From Thermus sp. JCM 17653 (lineage in GTDB: Bacteria > Deinococcota > Deinococci > Deinococcales > Thermaceae), in contig BBBN01000102.1 in assembly GCA_001311585.1 (NCBI GenBank), forward strand, positions 1 to 6,040: 6,040 bases of DNA, read 5' to 3'. The notes beneath the pieces are model-generated. The model worked only from the letters and a program-made list of their open reading frames with translations. It did no database searches and had not been told where the DNA came from. Below are positions 1 through 6,040 of this stretch, in pieces. The number at the start of each line of letters is the position of its first letter. The stretch's first letter is position 1. A program made the translations under genes and the position numbers.

Positions 1-470
1 CAAAGCCCTACAAGGCCGGGGGCACCCACCGGCACATCCCCGAGATGGAGCAAAACCTGGGGAGGGTCTTGGCCCAGGGGAGATGGGTGCGCACCCACGG
101 GGAGGCGGGGGCGGTACGGCTTTCCTTCACCCCCCACCTGGTGCCCATGACCCGGGGGATTCTGGTCACCGCCCAGGCGGAGGTGGGGGGCGGCTGGAGC
201 CAGGGGGCCCTGGAGGCGCTTTACCGGGATTTCTACACTGGGGAACCTTTCGTGAGGGTGCTGGAAGGCCTTCCCGAGACCAAGGGCACCCTGGGAAGCA
301 ACCGGGTGGACCTCAAGCCCCTCTATGAAGAGAGGGCGGGGCGGGTCCTGGTCTTCGCCGCCCTGGATAACCTGGTGAAGGGCATGGCGGGGCAGGCGGT
401 GCAGAACCTCAACCTGATGCTGGGCTTTCCCGAGGAGACGGCGCTTCCCAAGGAGGGGCTATGGCCGTGA
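1..470 (+). CDS. argC: N-acetyl-gamma-glutamyl-phosphate reductase, C-terminal part (cut by window start)
   Basis: ArgC reduces N-acetyl-glutamyl phosphate to the semialdehyde with NADPH, the third step of arginine synthesis, in the cytoplasm. The frame is open from base 3, and about 155 residues are visible, roughly the C-terminal 45 percent of a family that is usually near 345 residues. The fragment opens with the conserved segment [14 protein letters not shown], which carries the family's conserved histidine region. It continues with [25 protein letters not shown] and the ending [18 protein letters not shown], all typical of ArgC. The NADPH-binding fold and catalytic cysteine lie upstream, outside the window. 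The stop is TGA at 468-470. No frame break is seen here. The downstream argJ start lies inside the last codons of argC, so the two are very probably co-transcribed and translationally coupled. The assignment is secure; only the 5' end is missing. Confidence 0.95.
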   Translation, partial: KPYKAGGTHRHIPEMEQNLGRVLAQGRWVRTHGEAGAVRLSFTPHLVPMTRGILVTAQAEVGGGWSQGALEALYRDFYTGEPFVRVLEGLPETKGTLGSNRVDLKPLYEERAGRVLVFAALDNLVKGMAGQAVQNLNLMLGFPEETALPKEGLWP

Positions 471-1599
471 GGCTTCCCCTAGGTTTCCGCGCCGGGGCCA
501 CCCGGGCGGGGATCAAGCCCTCGGGCAAGCCCGACCTCGCCCTTTTGGTTTCCGGTTTGCCCGCGGCCTGGGCTTACGCCGCCACGCAGAACCGGGCGGC
601 GGCGCCTCCATCCACCGGGGAAGGGCGCTTTACGCCTCGGGGAAGCCCTTGAGGCCGTGGTGGTGAACGCCGGGAACGCCAACTGCGCCACCGGGGAGCG
701 GGGCTTCCAGGACGACCGGCGCATGGCCCAGGCGGCGGCCCTCCGCCTGGGCCTTCCTCCGGAGGAGGTTCTCACCGCCTCCACCGGGGTCATCGGGGTG
801 CCCTTGCCCATAGAGAAGATCGAGGCGGGCCTGCCCCAGGTGGAGCTCACCCCCTTCGCCGAGGCCTTCGCCGAGGCCATCCTCACCACGGACCTGGTGG
901 CCAAGGTGGCCGAGGCCGAGGTGGGGGGAGCGCGGATCGTGGGCCTCGCCAAGGGGAGCGGCATGATCCACCCCAACATGGCCACCATGCTGGCCTTCCT
1001 GGTCACGGACGCCTGGTCCCCCAGGAGGCCTTGCGGGCTGGGTGGCGGGAGGTGGTGGAGCGCACCTTCAACCAGGTCACCGTGGACGGGGACACCTCCA
1101 CCAACGACCTCGCCCTCCTCATGGCCAACGGGGCCCAGGGGGAGGTGCCCTTAGGGGCCTTTTGGGAAGGGGTGGAAGCCGTGGCCCGGGAGCTGGCCCG
1201 CAAGATCGCCCGGGACGGGGAGGGGGCCACCAAGCTCATGGTGGTGCGGGTAAGGGGCAGCCACGGCGGAGGAGGCGCGGCGGGCGGCGAGGGCCATTGC
1301 GGGAAGCGCCCTCTGGAAGAGCGCCCTATACGGCAACGACCCCAACTGGGGGAGGATCCTGGCCGCCCTCGGCAACTCGGGGGCCCGGTTTGACCCCCTT
1401 AGGGTGCGCATTGCCCTTCAGGGGATTCCCCTCTACGAGGCGGGGCCTTCCCTTTGACCGGGAAGGGGCCAGCCGGGCCATGCGGGCCGAGGAGGTGGAG
1501 GTCCTGGTGGACCTCCAAGAAGGCCAGGGGGAGGGGGAGGCCTTTGGGTGCGATCTGACCGAGGGGTACGTGCGCATCAACGCCCTTTACACCACCTAG
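461..1599 (+). CDS. argJ: Bifunctional glutamate N-acetyltransferase / ornithine acetyltransferase, reading frame broken five times
   Basis: ArgJ moves the acetyl group from N-acetylornithine to glutamate, closing the cyclic arginine pathway; many thermophile enzymes also use acetyl-CoA. The ATG at 461 follows a strong AGGAGG at 451-456. The protein runs through frames 2, 1, 0, 2, 0 and 1, changing near 605, 649, 1013, 1257 and 1445. Similarity continues in order through [46 protein letters not shown], the oxyanion-hole motif TGVIG (783-797), [35 protein letters not shown] and the ending [15 protein letters not shown]. The self-cleavage site and nucleophile is the Ala-Thr pair at 981-986. Restoring the frames gives about 380 residues, the normal family length. 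As written no intact enzyme is encoded, but every conserved block survives, so I favour sequence errors over a decayed gene. Confidence 0.9.
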
Positions 1600-1682
1600 G
1601 GGGTGGGGAGGCGTTTTGAGATTCTACCCGGACTTCGCTGGTCGGGTGGGGGTGATCTTCCGTTAGATGAGCGTGCGCTAAC

Positions 1683-2258
1683 ATGGAGGGGATGCGCTGG
1701 CTTCCCCTCCTTCTCTTTTTGCTTGCCGCCTGTGCCCGGCCCGACACAGCCCCACCGGAGCTTGGCCTGGTGGAGCCCAGCGGAGGGGGGCTGGCCCCCG
1801 GGCGGGACCTCCTGGTGGAAGCTACGCCTTTGACTTCGGGGGTGGGCGAGGGTGTGGGCGGGAGGCCAGGGAGGTTCTGGCCGGAAGGGGAGAAGGGCAA
1901 GAAGCTGGTCCGATTCCGCTTTCGCCTGCGGGCTCCCGCCTCGGGGCGGGTGGAGGTGCGCTTGGAGGCGGAGGATCTCCTGGGCAACCGGTGGAGAGGC
2001 GGATACCCCTGGTTCTGGACGCCTCGCCCCCCCGGATCGTGGTGGAGCGGGTGGAGGAGGAAGGGGCCCGGGTTCGGGTCTACGGCCAGGTGGAGGACAA
2101 CGTGGGGGTGGACCGGGTGACCTCCAGGTGGGAGGCGCTTCACCCCCCTTTCCCTACCCAAGGGGCCGAAGGTCCCCTTCTGGGTGGAGGCGCCTCGAGG
2201 GGCCCTTCTGGTGGCGGTGGACGCCGCCGGGAACCGCTCTTCCCGCCGCCTTCCCTAG
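1683..2258 (+). CDS. Putative lipoprotein with two Ig-like domains, reading frame broken at least three times
   Basis: No named family is recognised. The N-terminus is a lipoprotein signal: MRWLPLLLFLLAAC, with lipobox LAAC and the lipidated cysteine at residue 17 from ATG 1683 or 14 from ATG 1692. This predicts a membrane-anchored protein on the outer side of the cytoplasmic membrane. The frame shifts 0 to 2 near 1990, 2 to 1 near 2115 and 1 to 0 near 2147, each fitting one lost base. The repaired product is about 192 residues. It contains the repeated pattern of bacterial Ig-like domains: APPELGLVEPSGG, then RVEVRLEAEDLLGNR, then DASPPRIVVERV, VEDNVGVDRV and the ending AVDAAGNRSSRRLP. Two domains seem present, each closing on a D..GN motif. 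The stretch 1820-1900 reads plausibly in more than one frame and may hide further indels. The start is uncertain: GGAGGGG at 1685-1691 abuts the second ATG too closely to serve it well, and the 83-base gap after argJ shows no clear promoter. Confidence 0.6.
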
Positions 2259-2264
2259 CCGTGG

Positions 2265-2270
2265 TATACT
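2265..2270 (+). promoter_or_regulatory. -10 promoter element (TATACT) for the 2281-2999 gene pair
   Basis: TATACT differs from TATAAT at one position and stands out in a GC-rich background. It begins 7 bases after the stop of the lipoprotein gene and ends 10 bases before the ATG at 2281. Transcription would start around 2277, giving a nearly leaderless message, a common arrangement in Thermus and Deinococcus. No Shine-Dalgarno sequence lies between it and the ATG, which supports leaderless initiation. I see no good -35 hexamer 16-18 bases upstream, so the call rests on the -10 box, its spacing and the gene context. Confidence 0.55.
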
Positions 2271-2280
2271 GCCGTTCGGT

Positions 2281-2565
2281 ATGCCGGATACCGGCGAAAC
2301 CCTGGCCCATCTGGCCCGGGCCTTGAGGGAGACACCTCCCCACCCTGAGGCCTCGGCCAAACTGCGGGAGATCGCCAAGCTCCTGCACCGCCTGCCCCCC
2401 TCCCGGGAGCGGGAGGGGCTTCTGGCGGTGGCTTACCTGCGCCTTTACCAGGCTTTGGGGAAGGAGGAGGACTACCTGAGGGGGTATAGCTACGCCCGCA
2501 CCGCCCGGCTGGAGGCGGTGCGGCTCATGGCCGAGCGCTTGGCCGGGACCTCGGAGGGAAAATGA
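2281..2565 (+). CDS. Uncharacterised 94-residue helical protein
   Basis: I do not recognise this protein. The frame stays open far upstream, but the ATG at 2281 is the natural start because a TATACT box sits just before it and the preceding gene ends at 2258. The product is soluble, lacks a signal peptide, membrane segment and cysteines, and is rich in Leu, Ala, Arg and Glu. It looks almost entirely alpha-helical: one amphipathic helix around residues 5-40 and a second helical block around 42-90 containing AVAYLRLYQALGKEEDYL. That helix-turn-helix spacing is reminiscent of a TPR-like hairpin, but this is only an impression. The stop overlaps the start of the DUF420 membrane protein gene by ATGA, so the two are coupled and may act together. 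Codon use matches the neighbours and no frame break is seen. It is probably a real lineage-restricted gene. Confidence 0.75.
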   Translation: MPDTGETLAHLARALRETPPHPEASAKLREIAKLLHRLPPSREREGLLAVAYLRLYQALGKEEDYLRGYSYARTARLEAVRLMAERLAGTSEGK

Positions 2566-2999
2566 AGGAGCTCTTGGGGCTTTTGGCAGTCTGGTCCATC
2601 CTGCTTTCGGGCCTGGCCTTGCTGGGGGGCGTGGCCCTTATCCGGAGAGGGAACCGGGTAGCGCACCACCGGATGATGCTCACCGCCACCGGCCTGGCCG
2701 CCCTCTTTTTGGTCTTCTACCTGGCCAAGTGGGGGCTCTACGGCACCACGGCCTACGGGGGTCCCGAGGCCTGGCGGGGGGCGTACTACTTCGTGCTCTT
2801 CAGCCACACCCTCCTCGCCGCCCTCAACGGACCCCTGGCCCTTTACGTCATCTGGCGGGCTTTTCGCGGGGAGTTTGCCCTGCACAAGCGCTGGGCCAGG
2901 GTCCTGGTCCCCATCTGGCTCTACGTGGCCCTCACGGGCTGGGTCATCTACCTGGTGCTGAGGCGCTACGGGGAGGAAACCGGGGGCCTCACCTTCTAG
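2562..2999 (+). CDS. DUF420 family four-helix membrane protein
   Basis: This 145-residue protein fits the DUF420 (PF04238) family, which includes Bacillus YozB and the staphylococcal cytochrome oxidase assembly factor CtaM. Hydrophobic segments lie near residues 5-27, 40-60, 75-100 and 112-133, giving four membrane helices. The family-like features are AHHRMML with H35/H36, FSHTLLAALNGPLALY with H82, and LHKRWARVLVPIWLYVALTGWVIYL with H108. Conserved histidines at the membrane suggest contact with haem or metal. A role in terminal oxidase maturation is an inference from the family, as no oxidase gene is in the window. The start is ATG at 2562, preceded by GGAGGG at 2553-2558 and overlapping the upstream stop by 4 bases. 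The length is normal and the frame intact. The last 11 bases overlap the 3' end of minC on the other strand. Confidence 0.85.
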   Translation: MKELLGLLAVWSILLSGLALLGGVALIRRGNRVAHHRMMLTATGLAALFLVFYLAKWGLYGTTAYGGPEAWRGAYYFVLFSHTLLAALNGPLALYVIWRAFRGEFALHKRWARVLVPIWLYVALTGWVIYLVLRRYGEETGGLTF

Positions 3000-3516
3000 C
3001 CCAGGGCTCCACCACGATCTGGCCCCCCTCCACCCGGGCCCGTTCGGGGCCCCGGACCTTTTCCCCTTCGGGGGCCTGGGCCAGATGGGGGCCGATGCGC
3101 ACCTGCTTGGCGGCGAGCTCCAAGGCGAAGATGAAGCGCTCTTCGTCCCCCGAGGCCCCGGCGTGGGCCAGGCCCCTCAGCTTGCCCACCACGATCACGT
3201 CTCCCCCCGCCACCACCTCTGCCCCCGGGTTCACGTCCCCCAGGACCACCACGGTGCCCGGGTGCTCCACCCGCTCCCCGGAGCGCAGGGTCTTGGCCAC
3301 CACCAAGGTGCCCACGGGGAGGCGCCCTCGAGGGGGAGACAGGGTGAGGGGCCGCCCCAGGGAGAGGAGGGCTTCCAGGACCTCCTGGCCCACGGGGCCT
3401 GCCACCTCCACCTCCAGGGGCAGCCCCTCGGGCAGGTCCAAGGACCGGATGGCCTCGGGGGTCTCGCCGCCGTCTAAGCGGAGGGCCAAGGCCTTGGGGG
3501 TGGCGCGAAGCCGCAT
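2989..3516 (-). CDS. minC: Septum site-determining protein MinC
   Basis: MinC blocks FtsZ assembly away from mid-cell and is held at the membrane by MinD. The 175-residue product has a short, divergent N-terminal domain (about residues 1-65), a proline-rich linker (PPRGRLP, 61-67) and the C-terminal beta-helix domain (about 70-142). That domain is unmistakable: TLRSGERVEHPGTVVVLGDV, NPGAEVVAGGDVIVVGKLRG, LAHAGASGDEERFIFAL and KQVRIG. The family's RSGQ is RSGE here. These surfaces are the known MinC dimer and MinD-binding face. The residues after about 145 form a charged tail. The start is ATG at 3516-3514, 9 bases beyond the mrdA stop and 6 bases after a TAGAAT box, with no Shine-Dalgarno sequence. 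Neither minD nor minE is visible here. The frame is intact. Placement after mreC-mreD-mrdA ties division-site control to the elongation machinery. Confidence 0.93.
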   Translation of the reverse strand: MRLRATPKALALRLDGGETPEAIRSLDLPEGLPLEVEVAGPVGQEVLEALLSLGRPLTLSPPRGRLPVGTLVVAKTLRSGERVEHPGTVVVLGDVNPGAEVVAGGDVIVVGKLRGLAHAGASGDEERFIFALELAAKQVRIGPHLAQAPEGEKVRGPERARVEGGQIVVEPWARR

Positions 3517-3522
3517 GGGGCT

Positions 3523-3528
3523 ATTCTA
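3523..3528 (-). promoter_or_regulatory. -10 promoter element (TAGAAT) for leaderless minC, overlapping the mrdA stop
   Basis: On the minus strand TAGAAT occupies 3528-3523 and matches TATAAT in five of six positions. Its first three bases are the TAG stop codon of mrdA. Six bases separate it from the minC ATG at 3516, so transcription would begin at or next to the A of the start codon, the classic leaderless layout of Thermus and Deinococcus. No ribosome binding site precedes minC, which fits. No clear -35 hexamer is visible in the coding end of mrdA, so activity is inferred, and read-through from the mre operon could also serve minC. Confidence 0.55.
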
Positions 3529-5258
3529 CCGGGCCATTCCCCAGTAGGCGGCCATGACCTTTTTCACCGCAGGAAGGGCCACCCGGCTTCCCTCACCGCC
3601 GTTCTCAAAGAAGGCCACCACCACCAGGGGCGGATAGGGGGCGCCCGGGTCGGTGGGGCCGTAGCCCATGTACCAGGCGTGCTCCAGTCCCACCCGTTTG
3701 CCCGGGGTTTCGGCGGTGCCGGTCTTCCCCCCGGTGGGCACGGGAAAGTCGCCCAGGACGTGCCGGGCTGTGCCCTCGGTCACGGTTTTGCGCAAGCCCT
3801 CCTGCAGGACCTGCCAGTAACGCCCGGGCACCCTTTGCCCCTCCGGGCGCACCTCGGCCTTTCCCAGGCGCTTGACCAGGTGGAGCCGAGGCTTGAACCC
3901 GCCGTTGGCCAGGGTGGCCAGCATCCGGGCGATCTGGGCGGGGCTGGCCAGGACGGGGCCCTGCCCGATGGCTACGGAAAGGGTTTCCCCAGGATACCAG
4001 GGCTCTTTGAGGGTTTCCCGCTTCCAGGCACGGGTGGCAGGAGGCCGGTCTTCTCCGCCACCTCCAGGCCCGTGGCCTCTCCCAGGCCCAGGAGGCGGGC
4101 CCTTTGCGCCAGGCGGTCCACCAGGCCCAAGGGGTCCTGGGCCACCGCCTGGTAGTACCAGGTGTTGCAGCTCCAGGCGATGGCCTCCTTGACGGTCATG
4201 GGGCCCATGTCCCGGCCTGCCCAGTTGCGCCGCACCTGGCCGCCGAAGACGATGTAGGGGCTGCAGCGGAAGGTGGTGGTGGGGCTCACGTAACCCTCCT
4301 CCAGGAGGGCGTAGCTGGTGGCCAGCTTGAAGGTGGAGCCGGGGGTGTAGGGCTGGACCGCCCGGTTGAGGAGGGGGAGGTCGGGGTCTTGGAGAAGGGC
4401 TCCCGCCTCCTTGGGCACCGGGCGCCTGGCGAAGAGGTTGGGGTCAAAGGAGGGGGAGGAGGCCATGGCCAGCACCTCCCCGGTCCTCGGGTCCAGGGCC
4501 ACGATGGCCCCCTTGACCCGGGTGGCCGGAGGAAGCCCCTGGAGGCGCCTGCCGGCGTTGATGTCGGCCAGGGCCTCCTCGAGGGCCCGTTCGGCCGCCC
4601 GTTGTAGGTCTAGGTCCAGGGTGAGGACCACGTCCTGTCCGGGCACCGGCTCCTCCAGCACCGTTTCCCGGAGGCGCTCCCCCTTGACGTTCACCTCCAC
4701 GGCCTTCACCCCCCGCTTCCCCCTCAGGTAGGGTTCCAGGGCGGCCTCGAGGCCCGCCTGGCCCACCTGCTCCTCGGGGCTGTACCCCCGCTTCACCTGC
4801 TCCGCGTTGGCCAGGAGAACATAGCCTAAAACCGGCCCGGAGATAGGGTTAGGGTAGTAGCGTTCCACCCGCTCCACCAGCTTCAGGTTTCTCTGGCCGG
4901 CGGTGAGCTCGGCCAGGGTGGGGAGAAGGTGCTCCGGGACCCCCGCCTTGAGCACCACGGGGCCTGGACCCTTGGGGAGGTCCTTCAAGCCCAGGAGGGG
5001 CAGAAGCCTTTCCTTAAAGAGGACCTCCCCTCCCTCGTAGACCAGGTCCACCACCAGCCGGTCCTGGGCGATGACCCGGCCCTTGCGGTCCAGGATCCGG
5101 CCCCTGGGGGCGGGGAGGCCCTCGGTTTTTAGGTAGTTGCCCTGGCTCCTCAGGGCGTACTTCTCGTACTCCAAGACCTGAAGCTGCCAAGCCCGAAGGC
5201 CAAGGAGGCCGAAGGCCACGAGAAAAAACACCATGAGGGCGTAAAGGCGGCCGGTCAT
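3526..5258 (-). CDS. mrdA: Penicillin-binding protein 2 (rod-complex transpeptidase), one frame break
   Basis: PBP2 cross-links peptidoglycan during cell elongation as part of the rod complex. After an N-terminal membrane helix (about residues 5-25) comes the dimerisation region, with RSQGNYLKTEGLPAPRGRIL and RVERYYPNPISGPVLGYV. The transpeptidase domain follows. All three catalytic motifs are present: STFK with Ser308, SCN with Ser363, and KTGT near residue 512 after repair. The frame breaks close to 4021: one frame ends shortly after PPVPGSGK, while the family continuation RETLKEPWYPGETL followed by VAIGQG lies in the next frame down to the TAG at 3528-3526. One lost base explains this, and the repaired protein is about 577 residues, normal for PBP2. 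ATG 5258-5256 overlaps the mreD stop as ATGA. The break separates the KTG box from the other motifs, so as written the enzyme would be dead. That is unlikely in a living rod-shaped cell. Confidence 0.93.
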
Positions 5259-5706
5259 GGGGATTTACCCAAGCGCAGGGCGAGGAGGTAAAAGGGGAGG
5301 GTGAAAAGCCCTTCCAGCATCAGGTCCCCTAGGAGGAGGGGCGGCAGGTCCAGGCGGAGCCAGTAGCCACCAGAAAGTGGCCGAGCCATTTGGCCAGAAA
5401 GGCCCAGAGGAAGGCGAAGAGGAGGGGAAGGTGGCCCTCTGGGGCCAGGCGGCGGCTTGCGGCGTAATAGGCGTAGGCGGCCAGGGTGAGGCCCACCGCG
5501 TGGAGCCCCAAGAGCCCGTAGCCCAGAAGGTCTTGAAGAAGGCCCAAGGAGAAGGCTGCGGGCAGGCCCAGGTAGAAGGGCCTTCGGGCGGCGTACCCCA
5601 GGGCGAGGACCAGGAAGAGATCGGGGGCCATGGCCCCTTGGGGCCATAGGGCGGCAAGAAGCCCCGAGAGGAAGAGGGTGAGGAGGAGGGCCAGGAAGGG
5701 GATCAT
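5255..5706 (-). CDS. mreD: Rod shape-determining protein MreD, one frame break
   Basis: MreD is the small multi-pass membrane protein of the rod complex, acting with MreC and MreB to guide wall synthesis. The start is ATG 5706-5704, overlapping the mreC stop as ATGA and preceded by GAGG five bases upstream. The first part has the family look: a hydrophobic N-terminus PFLALLLTLFLSGLLAAL, then APDLFLVLALGYAARRP and LGLLQDLLGYGLLGLHAVGL, the last matching the conserved G..QD...G..LG motif. Near 5380 the frame changes. The correct ending continues as GGYWLRLDLPPLLLGDLMLE and a last helix FTLPFYLLALRLG, stopping at 5257-5255. One lost base accounts for the change. The repaired protein is about 150 residues with about five hydrophobic segments, normal for MreD. 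Identity is supported by family pattern and by position between mreC and mrdA. Confidence 0.88.
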
Positions 5707-6040
5707 AAGGGCCTCAAGACCATGACCTCCTCGAGCAGGGAGAGGTCCACCAGGGGGCGGACCCAGGCCCTAAGCTTCAGGCCTCCCGAGGCCCGCTCCA
5801 CCCGCTCCACCCTGCCCACGGGGATCCCGTCGGGGAAGAGCCCCAGAGGGGCCCCGGTGAGGAGGAGGTCCCCCGGGTTAAGCCTCACGCTGGGGGGGAA
5901 CTCGGCCAGGAGGTGGCCCGGAGGGGCTCCCCGGGCGATGCCCCTCCCCGGGGCCTTCTCCGGGCGCACCCCCACCTGGCTTTCCGGGTCCAGGAGGGTG
6001 CGCACCAAGCCCGCCGCTCCTCCACCTCCACCACCAGCCC
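5703..6040 (-). CDS. mreC: Rod shape-determining protein MreC, C-terminal part (cut by window end), one frame break
   Basis: MreC is a periplasmic scaffold anchored by one N-terminal helix; it links the cytoskeleton to PBP2 and MreD. About 112 residues of its beta-barrel C-terminal domain are visible. The clearest piece is LNPGDLLLTGAPLGLFPDGI then PVGRVERV, matching the family pattern GD.v.TSG..g.fP.GipVG.V. It is preceded by RTLLDPESQVGVRPE and followed by WVRPLVDLSLLEEVMVL, also typical of the MreC end. Near 6009 the frame changes: the first bases of the gene in the window read GLVVEVEERR in one frame, while LVRTLLDP lies in the next, again as if one base were lost. The TTG at 6008 is therefore not a real start. 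The stop, 5705-5703, overlaps the mreD start as ATGA. The membrane helix and coiled coil lie beyond the window. Confidence 0.88.
   Translation of the reverse strand, partial: AGGGGGGAAGLVRTLLDPESQVGVRPEKAPGRGIARGAPPGHLLAEFPPSVRLNPGDLLLTGAPLGLFPDGIPVGRVERVERASGGLKLRAWVRPLVDLSLLEEVMVLRPL

Noticed and set aside
845..875. Short direct repeat of the TTCGCCGAGGCC unit
   Set aside because: It encodes the repeated residues FAEA in a helix of ArgJ. It is a coding coincidence in Ala/Glu-rich sequence, not a separate element.
479..1006. Long open frame on the minus strand opposite argJ
   Set aside because: GC-rich coding DNA often leaves the antisense strand open. The translation is low-complexity Arg/Pro/Ala/Ser sequence with no family pattern, while the plus strand holds clear ArgJ motifs.
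1592..1617. Possible terminator after argJ (CCACC/GGTGG stem, then TTTT)
   Set aside because: The stem is only five pairs, the arms overlap the stop codon region, and the T run lies seven bases or more beyond the stem. It is too weak to call.
1663..1668. TTAGAT as a -10 box for the lipoprotein gene
   Set aside because: It matches TATAAT at only three of six positions, has no -35 partner at proper spacing, and lies 14 bases before the first ATG.
1577..2161. 194-codon open frame on the minus strand opposite the lipoprotein gene
   Set aside because: It is rich in Pro, Arg and Ser with no motif or start signal. The plus strand shows a lipobox and Ig-like patterns instead.
2998..3008. Inverted repeat AGCCC-A-GGGCT at the convergent gene ends
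   Set aside because: A one-base loop cannot form a normal hairpin and no T run follows on either strand.
2729..3547. 272-codon open frame on the plus strand spanning the DUF420 gene and minC
   Set aside because: It runs through two well supported genes in the wrong frame or strand and has the Arg/Pro/Gly-rich composition of a GC shadow.
4010..4030. Programmed frameshift in mrdA
   Set aside because: There is no slippery A or T run, and the change matches the single-base losses seen in neighbouring genes, so an ordinary sequence error is simpler.

Overview
The window reads as a chromosomal segment of a thermophilic Deinococcota bacterium, most probably a Thermus species. The grounds are the very GC-rich sequence with G or C in nearly every third codon position, tight gene packing, near-leaderless starts placed just behind TATAAT-like boxes, and the look of the ArgC, ArgJ, MinC and Mre/PBP2 proteins. 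This assignment rests on recognition, not on a database search.

Plus strand, 1-1599: the 3' part of argC followed by argJ, two arginine biosynthesis genes that overlap by 10 bases. Plus strand, 1683-2258: a small lipoprotein gene that appears to encode two tandem Ig-like beta-sandwich domains. Plus strand, 2281-2999: a two-gene unit with a good -10 box, made of an unrecognised 94-residue helical protein and a DUF420 membrane protein linked to it by an ATGA overlap.

Minus strand, 6040 down to 2989: a cell-shape and division cluster in the order mreC (C-terminal part), mreD, mrdA (penicillin-binding protein 2), minC. mreC/mreD and mreD/mrdA are joined by ATGA overlaps. minC follows mrdA after 9 bases and seems to have its own leaderless promoter, whose -10 box includes the mrdA stop codon. 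The minC tail overlaps the tail of the convergent DUF420 gene by 11 bases. MreC and MreD form the membrane scaffold of the rod complex, PBP2 is its transpeptidase, and MinC inhibits FtsZ, so the cluster joins wall elongation and division-site control.

The most striking property is that five genes (argJ, the lipoprotein gene, mrdA, mreD, mreC) are broken by at least eleven frame changes. Each is explained by losing one base (nine cases) or by losing two or gaining one (two cases), mostly at short C or G runs, and protein similarity continues unbroken across each break. Because the list includes normally essential shape genes, I read these as sequence or assembly errors rather than real gene decay. 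I see no mobile element, CRISPR array, tRNA or rRNA, and no convincing new defence or biosynthetic system.
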